Numbered from the stretch's first letter, positions 6,678 through 14,905 are shown. The stretch: 19,426 nt of DNA from JALWSI01 sp964569095 [NCBI: uncultured Aquificales bacterium] (GCA_964569095.1 CAZMTB010000020.1:1-19426), one strand, 5' to 3'. Notes: generated by a model from the sequence alone, not told the origin. Numbers and translations are program-made.

Positions 6678-7856
6678 ATGAAGAGAATCGCAATAGCAGT
6701 GCTGGCGCTTACCTTTGGGCTTGCTGCATTGGCACCCCAGGTAAGGGCAGAAAACCACCGTCCAATAAAGATAGGGGCATTCTTCGCCCTGTCTGGCCCG
6801 GCGGCTTTCATTGGAACTCCCACCAAGCTGGTGGCCCAGATGGCGGTTAGCGAGATCAACAAGAAGGGCGGAATCAACGGCCGTCCGATACACCTCATAT
6901 TTGGAGACACCGAGGGAGACCCCACCAAGGCCGTGATGATCGTCAAGAAGTTTATCAACGTGGACAAGGTAGACGCCATAATCGGCCCAACCCGCACGGG
7001 AACCGGGATGGCGGTGAAGAGAATCATCGAGAGAGCAGGAGTGCCCACCATCATGACCGTTGGAGGAGACCCGGTAATCATGGAGGGAGGCAGGTTTGGA
7101 ACCGCCCGCTGGATATTTAAGACCCCCCAGCGCTCCTCCACCGCGGTGAAGAAGGTGATGGGATATTTGAAGAGCAAGGGTATCAAGAAGGTGGGCATAA
7201 TCACGGCCTCTGACGGATTTGGACAAGACGGAAAGCGGCAGATAGAGAGGCTTGCACCCCAGTTTGGAATAACCATCGTGGCAAAAGAGAGCTTTGCACC
7301 CCGTGACACCGACATGACCAGCCAGCTCTCAAAGATAGCTGCAAAGAAGCCCCAGGCAATAATCTGCTGGACCATAGGACCCGCAGGTGCAATTGTGGCG
7401 AAGAACGTGAAGCAGCTTGGAATAAAGGTTCCCCTGGTTCAGTGCCACGGGCTGCCCGGACCCAAGTACATACAGCTTGCCGGAAAGGCCGCAGAGGGCA
7501 ACATCATGCCCGCCACCAAACTGATGTGTTGGGCATCCCTTCCCGACAGCGACCCTCAAAAGAGGGTGATTGCCCACTTCGTCCACCTCTACAACGACGT
7601 CTACCACTTTAACACCCGGTTCCCCATCAACACCCACTCAGGATACGCCTGGGACGCCATAAACATTCTGGCCAGGGCCATCGCCAAGGTTGGAACCAAC
7701 AAGGACCTACTCCGGAGCGCAATAGAGCACACAACCAACTACGTAGGAATCAGCGGGGTCTACAACATGAGCCCCAAAGACCACAACGGCCTCGACACCA
7801 GTTCCATGGTGATCGTAACCGTGCACAACGGCGCCTGGAAGCTGGCCCAGTATTGA
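6678..7856 (+). CDS. Periplasmic HAAT-family substrate-binding protein (LivK-like)
   Basis: Type I periplasmic binding protein that delivers substrate to the LivH/LivM permease; 392 residues. A signal peptide is clear: MKRI, a hydrophobic core (AIAVLALTFGLAAL) and a probable cleavage after AQ-V-R-A near residue 24. The mature protein starts with PIKIGAFFALSGPAAFIG and contains NKKGGINGRPIHLIFGD and DAIIGPTRTGTGMAV, all typical Peripla_BP_6 motifs. ATG at 6678 is preceded by AGGAGG at 6666-6671. The gene closes the transporter operon and is followed by a strong hairpin at 7870-7891. Substrate is not readable from sequence. Leu/Ile/Val is the default annotation, but the Trp leader upstream of livH suggests tryptophan or another aromatic ligand. 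Confidence 0.93.
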   Translation: MKRIAIAVLALTFGLAALAPQVRAENHRPIKIGAFFALSGPAAFIGTPTKLVAQMAVSEINKKGGINGRPIHLIFGDTEGDPTKAVMIVKKFINVDKVDAIIGPTRTGTGMAVKRIIERAGVPTIMTVGGDPVIMEGGRFGTARWIFKTPQRSSTAVKKVMGYLKSKGIKKVGIITASDGFGQDGKRQIERLAPQFGITIVAKESFAPRDTDMTSQLSKIAAKKPQAIICWTIGPAGAIVAKNVKQLGIKVPLVQCHGLPGPKYIQLAGKAAEGNIMPATKLMCWASLPDSDPQKRVIAHFVHLYNDVYHFNTRFPINTHSGYAWDAINILARAIAKVGTNKDLLRSAIEHTTNYVGISGVYNMSPKDHNGLDTSSMVIVTVHNGAWKLAQY

Positions 7857-7869
7857 TGAGCAATCCCGG

Positions 7870-7891
7870 CCCCCTCCCTTCTGGGAGGGGG
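7870..7891. terminator. Bidirectional hairpin terminator between convergent operons
   Basis: CCCCCTCCC-TTCT-GGGAGGGGG, a perfect 9-bp GC-rich stem with a 4-base loop, placed 13 bases after the binding-protein stop and 4 bases before the stop of the convergent minus-strand permease gene. TTCGTT follows on the plus strand. A poor T-run on both sides makes it an imperfect intrinsic terminator, but the position supports termination for both strands. Confidence 0.75.
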
Positions 7892-7895
7892 TTCG

Positions 7896-8441
7896 TTAAT
7901 CCACAGGGTTGAGCTGGTATCCCCTCTTCTCCAGCACCCTACCAATGGCAATTGAGGTGCCAATCACCAAGGGGAGAGAGAGCATAAGCCTCAAGAGAGA
8001 AAACTTGATGCCTAAAAAGGAGGACTCAAAGAGCAACATGGGTATGCGGCAGAGGCTACCCGCCCCGATGTAGGTTAGCACCACTCCCCAAGAGGCACCT
8101 TTCCTGTAAAGGCTGTGGGCTATGGGCAGGTTCACGTAGAGTCCACCGGCCATTGGACTGGCCAGCAAGACCGCCCAAAGGTAGCCCTTCCATCCAGACT
8201 CCACGCCCATATGGGCCTCAATGGTCTCCCTGGGAACCCACACCTCGAAGAGCCCTATCAGCACGAAAACGAAGGGTAGTATGGAGAACATCTGCTTGGC
8301 AAAGTCCAGGAGGTTAAGGCCCATCGTTATTCCCGGCCTGTAATCGCACGCCCAAGAGATGGCTACAGCCAGAGCGTAGAGTAGCACAACCACCGTTGCC
8401 GGCCTGCGCAAGAATGGCCGTTCTTTAGCCCTGCCGCTCAC
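7896..8441 (-). CDS. Small COG0701-like permease, second half/subunit
   Basis: 181-residue hydrophobic protein with about five membrane segments, probably an inner-membrane transporter subunit of the YraQ/ArsP-like permease group. The core GYLWAVLLASPMAGGLYVNLPIAHSLYRKG...FESSFLGIKFSLLRL aligns with a similar core in the gene just upstream (GSVAFIPGFISYPLAGILHGKG...LERRFLGTKLALVRN). The two therefore look like paralogous halves that pair up. The start is GTG at 8441, with GGAGAG five bases upstream, and it overlaps the preceding stop (GTGA). Family proteins are often single chains of 300-350 residues, close to the two genes combined. Substrate is unknown. Confidence 0.7.
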   Translation of the reverse strand: MSGRAKERPFLRRPATVVVLLYALAVAISWACDYRPGITMGLNLLDFAKQMFSILPFVFVLIGLFEVWVPRETIEAHMGVESGWKGYLWAVLLASPMAGGLYVNLPIAHSLYRKGASWGVVLTYIGAGSLCRIPMLLFESSFLGIKFSLLRLMLSLPLVIGTSIAIGRVLEKRGYQLNPVD

Positions 8442-8920
8442 AGGATCTCTCCGTAGAGCACCCCTATCCCCAGAGATACCAGAAGGGCAATAAATAGAAA
8501 GGTGAGGTTGCGTACCAAAGCCAGCTTGGTTCCCAAGAACCGCCTCTCCAGGGGAAAGGTGAGAAAGCCCACCATCATCAGGGTGGTAACGAAGGAGGCA
8601 ATCACCGTGTAAGGAACACCCTTGCCGTGCAGGATTCCCGCCAGGGGATAGGAGATGAAGCCAGGAATGAATGCCACGGAACCCACGAGGGCAGCGATAA
8701 CACTACCCAAGAACAACCCCGGGCCTTCCAGGTATCTGACTATGGTTTGGGGAGGCAAAAGGGTAAGGGCAACTGATACGAGGACGAGGAGAAGGGCAAA
8801 GTCCCCTATCAGCTTGAAGAACCTCCTCCAGGCCACCGTGACCGCCCTCTTCGTCTTCTCCCTGTCGGATAGGAAGGAGATTATAAGGGCCACCGCCGCG
8901 AAAAGGGCAACAACCTTCAA
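8438..8920 (-). CDS. Small COG0701-like permease, first half/subunit
   Basis: 160-residue membrane protein with about five hydrophobic segments. It carries the motif GSVAFIPGFISYPLAGILHGKG and then FPLERRFLGTKLALVRN, seen in small permeases of the COG0701/YraQ-like group. A basic N-terminal loop (SDREKTKRAVTVAWRRF) follows a first helix. The start is TTG at 8920 with AGGAA about seven bases upstream; it lies 10 bases after the IclR-type regulator stop, and its own stop overlaps the next gene by four bases. The arrangement suggests a two-subunit permease under the control of the adjacent regulator. Substrate is unknown; the assignment rests on remembered family motifs. Confidence 0.7.
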   Translation of the reverse strand: MKVVALFAAVALIISFLSDREKTKRAVTVAWRRFFKLIGDFALLLVLVSVALTLLPPQTIVRYLEGPGLFLGSVIAALVGSVAFIPGFISYPLAGILHGKGVPYTVIASFVTTLMMVGFLTFPLERRFLGTKLALVRNLTFLFIALLVSLGIGVLYGEIL

Positions 8921-8930
8921 CAGACGATTC

Positions 8931-9743
8931 CTACACCTCTACCGCCTCGTGAATCCTCTTGCCTATGTTGAAGCCCAGCTTTTTGGACACCTGCTCTCCC
9001 CCCTCTTTCACCAGGGGAACCAGCTCCTCTTCCACGCGCTCCTTGGATAGCCTGGTAGCAGGTCCAGAGATTGAGATGCCACCTACAACCCTCAGATTGT
9101 AATCAAACACCGGCACTCCCACGCAGATAACTCCCTCTTCCTCCTCCTCCATGTCAAGGGCATATCCCTCTTCTCTCACCCTTGCCAGCTCCTCTTTCAA
9201 CCGGGCCTTGGAGGTGATGGTGTTCGGTGTTTTGGTAGGAAGAGCCTCCTCAGGAAATATCTTGTCAACCACCCCATCCTCGGAGAAGGCGAGAATGGCC
9301 TTACCCAGGGCAGTGGTGTGTGGATAGAACCTCATTCCCAAGCGTGAAACCACCCTTATGTGCTTGTTAGACTCCTCCGCCACCAGATAGACAACGTACT
9401 CACCCCTAAGATCCCCCGCGTAAGAGGTCTCCCCACTACGGCGAGAAAGCTCTCTCACCACTGGAGAGGCCTGTTTCATCAACGAAAGCTGCTCCTTGTA
9501 CCTCTGTCCCAGCTCAAACACCCTGAAGCCCAGCCTGTAATTACCGGTGATCCTGTTGCGCTCAAGGTACTCCTGCCTCTCCAAGGTGTTCAGCAACCTC
9601 TCCGCATTCCGCTTTTTGAGCCCCAGAATACCCGCTATCTCCCCCATCCCGTACTCCTCCCTCTCAATGGAGAAGAGCTCCAATATGCTAAGGGCGTTGG
9701 AGAGTGACTGGATGAGGTAATCCTTCTTCTCTCTCTTCACCAT
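8931..9743 (-). CDS. IclR-family transcriptional regulator
   Basis: Cytoplasmic DNA-binding regulator with an N-terminal winged helix-turn-helix (from the 9743 start, residues ~8-70: SLSNALSILELFSIEREEYGMGEIAGILGLKKRNAERLLNTLERQEYLERN) and a C-terminal IclR effector domain. The effector domain shows GETSYAGDLRGEYVVYL, RFYPHTTALGKAILAF, GYALDMEEEEEGVICVGVPVFDYNLRVVGGISISGP, all family hallmarks. The frame extends to a TTG at 9761, but I prefer ATG 9743 (270 aa), preceded by AAGAG. It is first in a three-gene unit with the two permease genes, so it probably controls them and itself in response to the transported molecule or a metabolite of it. The ligand is unknown. Confidence 0.9.
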   Translation of the reverse strand: MVKREKKDYLIQSLSNALSILELFSIEREEYGMGEIAGILGLKKRNAERLLNTLERQEYLERNRITGNYRLGFRVFELGQRYKEQLSLMKQASPVVRELSRRSGETSYAGDLRGEYVVYLVAEESNKHIRVVSRLGMRFYPHTTALGKAILAFSEDGVVDKIFPEEALPTKTPNTITSKARLKEELARVREEGYALDMEEEEEGVICVGVPVFDYNLRVVGGISISGPATRLSKERVEEELVPLVKEGGEQVSKKLGFNIGKRIHEAVEV

Positions 9744-9790
9744 GCTCTTATGCACCCCCAAATCAAAAGACGTTTGGCCTCAACAAGTGC

Positions 9791-9820
9791 CCTCTACATC
9801 TCCAAGGGGCCTCCGGTCAA
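9791..9820 (-). promoter_or_regulatory. Candidate sigma70-type promoter for the iclR-permease unit
   Basis: On the minus strand, -35 TTGACC (9820-9815), an 18-base spacer, then TAGAGG (9796-9791). It lies in the 85 bases between the DUF4412-like gene and the regulator start at 9743. Moderate match only. Its existence would separate the iclR unit from the long upstream operon. Confidence 0.35.
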
Positions 9821-9828
9821 GGAAGAAT

Positions 9829-10623
9829 CTACCTATCTGTTGGCATCAACGTCTCTTTTTTGAGTCCGCGGGGAAGCTCAAAAAGGGTTTGGGACAGCGA
9901 GGAGCGTCTCAAGTCAACCACCCTGTCCTCGTAAACCACTCTCCCCTTCTCGTAAGAGACCGTCTTCACGGGGAAACCGTTGAAGGTGTACATCCACTTC
10001 TTCGTATCCCCAACCAGAGAGTTACTCGAACCCTGGGAGAACTCGTCGAAAAACCCTCCCATCTCCTCCAGGATCTCGAAGTCAGAGGCCCTGATGCCGA
10101 GCTTGGAGAACGGAGCCACCCACACCTCCTCTACCTTTCTGCCCTTGGAGAAACCCTGGTACCTCGTGCACGACCACCTGCCCACCTTTCCACTACCCAC
10201 CTTGCGGTAGTCGATCTGGGGCTCATCGGGAACCGTGGGCATCTGCTCTTTCATCATCTGCTCGACCATGGCCCGTTGTTCAGGAGGCATGTTCTTCATA
10301 GCTGCCTCCATCTCCCTTTTGTACTCGTCCATTTGGCGCTTCATCTGCCTCAGCTGTGCCTTGGTTATCTCGGTGTAGGTGCCCTTCTTGGGATCTATCA
10401 CCCAGAAGAGCTGCTTGTCTTTCCTGAATATCACCACCTCCTTCTCGCCGGTGTCGTCGGTGGTCTCCATGCGCATCCTATCCCTCTCTAGGTAGAGGGT
10501 AGTCTGGGCATTGATCCGCTGGGAACCGTATATCTTCGATTCGCTCTTCAGAATCACCCCAGCGTAGGCAGAGGACGCCACCAAGAGAATGGCCACCATT
10601 GGTATCAAGGTTCTTCTCAGCAT
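9829..10623 (-). CDS. Secreted DUF4412-like protein
   Basis: 264-residue exported protein of unknown function. A signal peptide is clear (MLRR, hydrophobic core LIPMVAILLVASSAYA, cleavage before GVILKSES, about residue 21). The mature part has the DUF4412-type pattern: a beta-rich opening with LYLERDRMRMETTDDTGEKEVVIFRKDKQLFWVIDPKKGTYTEI, then a Met/Lys/Glu-rich helical stretch (~90-130: QMKRQMDEYKREMEAAMKN). A second beta-rich half follows, with RWSCTRYQGFSKGRKVEEVWVA and a C-terminal FPVKTVSYEKGRVVYEDRVV. The domain has been compared to LolA/LppX-like lipid carriers, but that is not shown here. ATG 10623 has GGAGGGAG upstream. It lies 14 bases after apgM and is the last gene of the long operon. 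Confidence 0.7.
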   Translation of the reverse strand: MLRRTLIPMVAILLVASSAYAGVILKSESKIYGSQRINAQTTLYLERDRMRMETTDDTGEKEVVIFRKDKQLFWVIDPKKGTYTEITKAQLRQMKRQMDEYKREMEAAMKNMPPEQRAMVEQMMKEQMPTVPDEPQIDYRKVGSGKVGRWSCTRYQGFSKGRKVEEVWVAPFSKLGIRASDFEILEEMGGFFDEFSQGSSNSLVGDTKKWMYTFNGFPVKTVSYEKGRVVYEDRVVDLRRSSLSQTLFELPRGLKKETLMPTDR

Positions 10624-10637
10624 CTATTCTCCCTCCT

Positions 10638-11855
10638 TCAAGCTCCAAACTTCTTCAGTTTCATGCCATGGGCCATCATTAACGGCAGAACGTCCATGGC
10701 GTTTACGTGTCCCAGTCCGCCCCGCATACAGCTTCGTTCTCCAAACTCCGTGCTTCCGTCGGGAATCACGAAAGGCGAAGAGATGAGCAGAGGATTGGGA
10801 TGCCAACTGTGACCCTTCATCACAGACGGAGTGGAATGATCACCGGTGATCACCAGCACATCGGGCTTCAAGGCCTCTATCCTGGGCAGCAGCCCATCCA
10901 CCTCTTCAATGACCGACACCTTTGCGTCGGGATCACCATCCTCCCCGTAGGAGTCGGTCTTCTTCACGTGAAGGTAGAAGAAGGTGTAGTCGGCCCAATA
11001 GGTCTCCAGGGTAGCGAACTCGTCCTCCACCCCCATGCCATCAACGGGAAGAACCTCCATCCCCACAAGCTGTGCCAGCCCTCTGTACATGGGATAGGTG
11101 GCTATGGCTGCTGCCTTCAACCCAAACACCTCCTTCATGGGAGGTATGTGGGGGCAATGGGCAATTCCCCTCAAGAGAAGAAAGTTGGCCCTCTCGTTCT
11201 TCAGGACCTCGGCAACCTCCTCCAACAACCCCTCAAGAATCTCCGCCGTCTTTTGCGATTCCTCGTCCTTAGGCTCGAAGGGAAGAGGTTCAAGCCCCGT
11301 CTTTTGAGGATCCGTATCGTTCAAGGCCGCACCCAATCCCTCTCCCCTCAGCCTTATGGCACACCTGTGCTCCATGCCGGGGGTGAAGGTGACAGAGATT
11401 CCCCCGTACTCACCCAACCTCTCCTGGAGCAGGGAACAGAGTCTCCTGTTCTCCTCCGTCGGTATCCTACCTGCCCTCCTGTCTACGACTATTCGCCTTC
11501 CATTTTCATAGCTTACGGTGCAAAAGTTGCCCCGTATTGCCACGTCTCCCGGTCCCAACTCCACTCCCAGACCCAGATTCTCCAGAACCCCTCTGCCGAT
11601 GTCGTAGGCAAAGGGATCGTATCCAAAGAGCGAAAGGTGAGAGGGCCCGCTACCTGGGGTGATCCCCCTGGATATTGGATGGCTCAAACCCAGGGTGGAA
11701 CGCCTCGCCAAGTTGTCCAGGTTCGGTGTATGGGCAAATTCGAGCTCGGTCTTACCGTCCTTTACGGGAAGTCCCCCCAGGCCATCCATTACCAAGAGTA
11801 GCAATTTGGCGTCGTTGACCTGGTGGAGTTCTTTGAAAAATTCCTCTCTATTCAC
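10638..11855 (-). CDS. apgM: Cofactor-independent phosphoglycerate mutase, archaeal type (ApgM)
   Basis: Cytoplasmic enzyme interconverting 3- and 2-phosphoglycerate in glycolysis/gluconeogenesis; alkaline-phosphatase superfamily, two metal ions. Motifs: [13 protein letters not shown] (Asp24), HTPNLDNLA, the nucleophile Ser in [16 protein letters not shown] (Ser72), [20 protein letters not shown] (Asp339-His340, His349). The 405-residue length fits ApgM (~400-415). A longer GTG start at 11870 overlaps the upstream SDR stop (GTGA). I prefer GTG 11855 because GAGGTG (11868-11863) lies seven bases before it, whereas 11870 has no ribosome site. Oddity: the usual metal-site GHDGD reads GEDGD here (Glu305), which may be a subgroup trait. 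Neighbours are unrelated to glycolysis. Confidence 0.92.
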   Translation of the reverse strand: MNREEFFKELHQVNDAKLLLLVMDGLGGLPVKDGKTELEFAHTPNLDNLARRSTLGLSHPISRGITPGSGPSHLSLFGYDPFAYDIGRGVLENLGLGVELGPGDVAIRGNFCTVSYENGRRIVVDRRAGRIPTEENRRLCSLLQERLGEYGGISVTFTPGMEHRCAIRLRGEGLGAALNDTDPQKTGLEPLPFEPKDEESQKTAEILEGLLEEVAEVLKNERANFLLLRGIAHCPHIPPMKEVFGLKAAAIATYPMYRGLAQLVGMEVLPVDGMGVEDEFATLETYWADYTFFYLHVKKTDSYGEDGDPDAKVSVIEEVDGLLPRIEALKPDVLVITGDHSTPSVMKGHSWHPNPLLISSPFVIPDGSTEFGERSCMRGGLGHVNAMDVLPLMMAHGMKLKKFGA

Positions 11856-11866
11856 GGATCTACACC

Positions 11867-12655
11867 TCACATGAGTCCTGCGAAGAAACCGCCATCCACC
11901 GGGATACTCGCACCGGTGATGTAGGAACCCCTTTCAGAGGCAAGGAAGGCAATGAGAGCGGCGAGCTCCTCCGGCCTACCCAGGCGTCCCAGAGGAATCT
12001 GCTGGCACCAGCGATCTTCAACCGCACTCTCGGGGATCCCCTCCTTCTCTGAAATCGACTTAGCAAGCTCAACGAGCCTCTCCGTAGCGGTGTAACCGGG
12101 ACAGACGTTGTTCACCGTTATCCCGTAGGGGGCAAGCTCCTTCGAGAGGCTCTTCACCAGCCCCACCACTCCTGTACGCACGGCGTTTGAGAGGATGAGC
12201 CCCTCAATGGGCTGTTTCACAGCGATGGAAGTGATGGTCACGATCCTCCCCCATCCTCTCTCCTTCATCCCCGGTATCACCCACCGCACCAATCCCACCA
12301 CGCTCATGAAGTTCAGGTCAAAGGCCTCGTACCAGAAACTGTCGTCAAAATCCTCGAAAACACCAGCAGGGGGTCCACCTGCGTTGGTGACCAGAATGTC
12401 TATCTTCCCAAACCTGTCGCTGGCCTTACGGAATAGAATGTCCCTTCCCATGGGCGTGGAGACATCTGCCACGCACCCGTCCACCTCGGAACCGGTTGAC
12501 CTGGCGATCTCCTCAGCAATCTCCATGGCCCTGGGGGTCCTGCCACAGAGATAAACCGAGGCACCCTCCCTCGCCAACGCCTCCGCGGCGGCCCTGCCAA
12601 GACCACGGGTGGCAGCGGCAACCAAGGCCACCTTGCCCGTTAGCTCAAGATCCAT
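11867..12655 (-). CDS. SDR-family protein with altered catalytic residues
   Basis: 262-residue Rossmann-fold protein of the short-chain dehydrogenase/reductase family. Visible: a nucleotide loop AAATRGLGR (13-21; the usual TG is AA), CVADVS, NAGG (91-94), N115, the Ser of ITSIAVKQ (Ser143), and PGYTATERL and [12 protein letters not shown] near the end. The active-site YxxxK is missing: aligning from Ser143, position 156 is Ser instead of Tyr and 160 is Arg instead of Lys (LSNAVR). The rest is well preserved and there is no disruption, so it is a real subgroup protein rather than a wreck. It may use different chemistry or have lost oxidoreductase activity. ATG 12655 has AGGAGG upstream. Its stop overlaps the longer apgM start. 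Confidence 0.88.
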   Translation of the reverse strand: MDLELTGKVALVAAATRGLGRAAAEALAREGASVYLCGRTPRAMEIAEEIARSTGSEVDGCVADVSTPMGRDILFRKASDRFGKIDILVTNAGGPPAGVFEDFDDSFWYEAFDLNFMSVVGLVRWVIPGMKERGWGRIVTITSIAVKQPIEGLILSNAVRTGVVGLVKSLSKELAPYGITVNNVCPGYTATERLVELAKSISEKEGIPESAVEDRWCQQIPLGRLGRPEELAALIAFLASERGSYITGASIPVDGGFFAGLM

Positions 12656-12704
12656 CCCTCTCCTCCTGTCTACTACAAAGTCTCCCCCTCGTCCTGCGAG
12701 AACT

Positions 12705-13739
12705 CTACCTCACGGCGAGGGGCTTCTCAATCTCGCCTCCCCCCAGCACCTCCTCTCCCCGGTTCAGGACAGCCAACTGGCCAGGCACCACCACCTCAGG
12801 ACGGCACAAACTCAACCTCGTGCAGTTATCCTCCACCGAGAGAACCGTGGCCTCCACTCCCCTCTGTCGGTAGCGCAGGCGAATGGTCACCTCCTCCCCC
12901 GCCACTGGAGGGGAAGAGACCCAGTTTGGAGAAGATACCCACACCTCTTTGGAAACCGCCTCCTCCCTGCTCCCCACGACGAGCTCCGACCTCTCGGGAT
13001 GAAACCCCACCACGTACCTCCTGGAACTGGTACCCCCTGCTCCAACCCCCCTGCGTTGACCCAGGGTGTAGAGGTGAAGCCCCCTGTGGGTACCCAACAC
13101 CCTGCCCGAGGTGTCAACCACATTCCCGGGAGAGATCTTCACCCTACGGGAGGCGAGGAAGTCGGCTATGCCCCCCGAGGGTAGAAAACAGAGGTCTTGG
13201 CTCTTTCCCCCCCGGACGGGTACGCCAAGCCCTTTCACAACCACCTCCGCGTAGGTCCTCGACCTACCGCAAAGGGGGAAAAGAACCCCCTTCAACCGCT
13301 CCTTTGGCACCAAGGCGAGAAAGTAGCTCTGGGACGATGCGTCTGGAGAGGGGGACTCTCGAAGAGATACCCCCTCCCCTTGCCTCTCTAAACAGGCGTA
13401 GTGTCCCGTGGCGTAGAGACCCGCTCTCTGAAAGGCCTCCTCGGCGAGGAGACCAAACTTGAGGTGTAGATTGCACCACGCGCATGGATTTGGTGTGAGG
13501 AGCCGCTGGTAGTACTCTAAGGTGGGCCTCACCACCAGCTCCTCAAACTCCCGTCTCAGGTCCACCACCCTGATTGGGACCGAGAGGCGCTCCGCCACTG
13601 CCACCGCCCCAGAGACTGAGGCGTACCCGGTATCCATGGTGATAGCCTCCACCCGGTAACCCTCCTTCAACAGAAGGGCCGCGGCGGCGGCAGAGTCCAC
13701 CCCACCGCTCAAGGCAACCACAACGCGCCTCTTCTTCAA
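12705..13739 (-). CDS. mnmA: tRNA-specific 2-thiouridylase MnmA
   Basis: Adds sulfur to the wobble uridine (U34) of tRNAs for Lys, Glu and Gln, using ATP and a persulfide relay. The PP-loop SGGVDS (11-16) and both catalytic cysteines are present: Cys86 in TPNPCAWCNLHLKFG and Cys184 in KSQDLCFLP, with the expected ~98-residue spacing. ATGHYA, SYFLALV and GLHLYTLGQRRG are further family blocks. The C-terminal beta-barrel (IRLRYRQRGVEATV) ends the protein. At 344 residues it is a little shorter than most. The start is TTG at 13739, supported by GAGGTG five bases upstream, and it overlaps the nagA stop (TTGA). A 49-base gap follows before the SDR gene. Confidence 0.95.
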   Translation of the reverse strand: MKKRRVVVALSGGVDSAAAAALLLKEGYRVEAITMDTGYASVSGAVAVAERLSVPIRVVDLRREFEELVVRPTLEYYQRLLTPNPCAWCNLHLKFGLLAEEAFQRAGLYATGHYACLERQGEGVSLRESPSPDASSQSYFLALVPKERLKGVLFPLCGRSRTYAEVVVKGLGVPVRGGKSQDLCFLPSGGIADFLASRRVKISPGNVVDTSGRVLGTHRGLHLYTLGQRRGVGAGGTSSRRYVVGFHPERSELVVGSREEAVSKEVWVSSPNWVSSPPVAGEEVTIRLRYRQRGVEATVLSVEDNCTRLSLCRPEVVVPGQLAVLNRGEEVLGGGEIEKPLAVR

Positions 13740-14905
13740 ACGAACACCTCTACCTCTGGTACCTCAAAACCCATGCGCAGAAGGGCTACCGGCCCCCGGT
13801 ATCCCCTCGCCAGGAAGGGAGAAAGCCTCAAGCCCAGGAGACGGCCCGGATTCTCGGTGGCCGTCGTCATACCCTGGTGCAATGGGAGTCCTCCTTTGCG
13901 GCTTAGCAGGGCAAGGCCCTGCAGCAGGGAGACTGCAGTGCCACACAACCTTCCATCCTCCCTCGTGGAGGCCGTACCTGACCGTTCGAGTCTCTCCCCC
14001 ATCCAGGACATCACCTCTTCCCTGCCACAGGCCAGGGGAGAACCGTCGGACACTGCCACCACCCCATTCTCGCCCTTCAGCTTCACTGCAAGCTGCCAAG
14101 AGGCGGAATGAAGGTGAGAAGGCTCGGCAACCATCTCACAAGGCACCCTCGAGAGCAGTGACGCCCCCACAATACCGGGCTCTCTGTGGTGGTAGGGTGC
14201 CATTGCGTTGAAGAGGTGGGTCACTCCTGAAGCGCCAAGTTCAAAGGCCCTACTCGCCTGCTGAAAGGTGGCCGAGGAGTGACCAAGGAAGACCCTGGCC
14301 CCACATCTCTCCGCCAGAGAGAGAAGCCTCTCGGAGAGGGGATGCTCGGGGGCAAGGGTCACCACCTTCACCAGTCCCTTGAATCGCTCCAGCAGATCTT
14401 CAAAGAGAGGGAAGCTCCACAATGACACAATCTCCCCCTCCATCCCCCCTGCCATCTGGGGATTCAGGAAGGGTCCTTCAAGATAGACGCCCTCTATTCT
14501 GGCCTCGGCAAGCCCTTCTACCCTCTGCTGTTCAATCGCCTTTTCGATCGCCTCCAGGGAACGGTGCCAAGCCTCGGGGGAGGAGAGGGGCAGGGTGGCA
14601 AGCAACCAACCTGTTCCCCCAAAGAACTGGGCCTTACACGCGAGGCGCACATTGGCCACATTCACCCCAAGATCCTCTCCTTCGCAGAGGAAAGAGAAGC
14701 CTCCCCCGCCGTGCACGTGAAGGTCAAGCACCAGAGGCAGAAGCCAATCTCCTTCACCCTCAACCACGCGCTCTCCCCTCTCTGGAGAAAGCCCAGAAGC
14801 CACGGAGAGAATCCTGCCACCGCAATAGCGCACCTGCTGCGCCCTCAGCGCCCCGCTGGGAGAGAGCAGCGTCACCCCTCGGAAGAGTACGGAATCACCC
14901 TCCAA
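13736..14905 (-). CDS. nagA: N-acetylglucosamine-6-phosphate deacetylase (NagA-like)
   Basis: Amidohydrolase-fold enzyme that removes the acetyl group from GlcNAc-6-phosphate, feeding amino-sugar recycling or catabolism; cytoplasmic, 389 residues. Metal and catalytic residues visible: HxH (LDLHVHGGGG, 63/65), Glu143 in YLEGPFLNP, His209 in FLGHSSAT, His230 in GVTHLFNAM, and Asp287 in VAVSDG. Differences from common NagA: the substrate-loop DGxH is EPSHLH (261-266), and the catalytic block SDGSPLACG replaces the usual TDAMAAAG-like sequence. The specificity could therefore be shifted towards another N-acetyl sugar phosphate. The start is TTG at 14905, with AGGAG seven bases upstream, overlapping the radical SAM gene by 11 bases. 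No nagB is nearby. Confidence 0.85.
   Translation of the reverse strand: MEGDSVLFRGVTLLSPSGALRAQQVRYCGGRILSVASGLSPERGERVVEGEGDWLLPLVLDLHVHGGGGFSFLCEGEDLGVNVANVRLACKAQFFGGTGWLLATLPLSSPEAWHRSLEAIEKAIEQQRVEGLAEARIEGVYLEGPFLNPQMAGGMEGEIVSLWSFPLFEDLLERFKGLVKVVTLAPEHPLSERLLSLAERCGARVFLGHSSATFQQASRAFELGASGVTHLFNAMAPYHHREPGIVGASLLSRVPCEMVAEPSHLHSASWQLAVKLKGENGVVAVSDGSPLACGREEVMSWMGERLERSGTASTREDGRLCGTAVSLLQGLALLSRKGGLPLHQGMTTATENPGRLLGLRLSPFLARGYRGPVALLRMGFEVPEVEVFV

Noticed and set aside
9742-10491. 249-codon plus-strand open frame opposite the DUF4412-like gene
   Set aside because: Leu/His-rich shadow; the minus strand has a clean signal peptide, ribosome site and domain pattern.
10707-11801. 364-codon plus-strand open frame opposite apgM
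   Set aside because: The minus strand encodes a complete phosphoglycerate mutase with all motifs; the plus-strand translation resembles no family and is His/Leu/Gly-rich, as expected of an antisense shadow.
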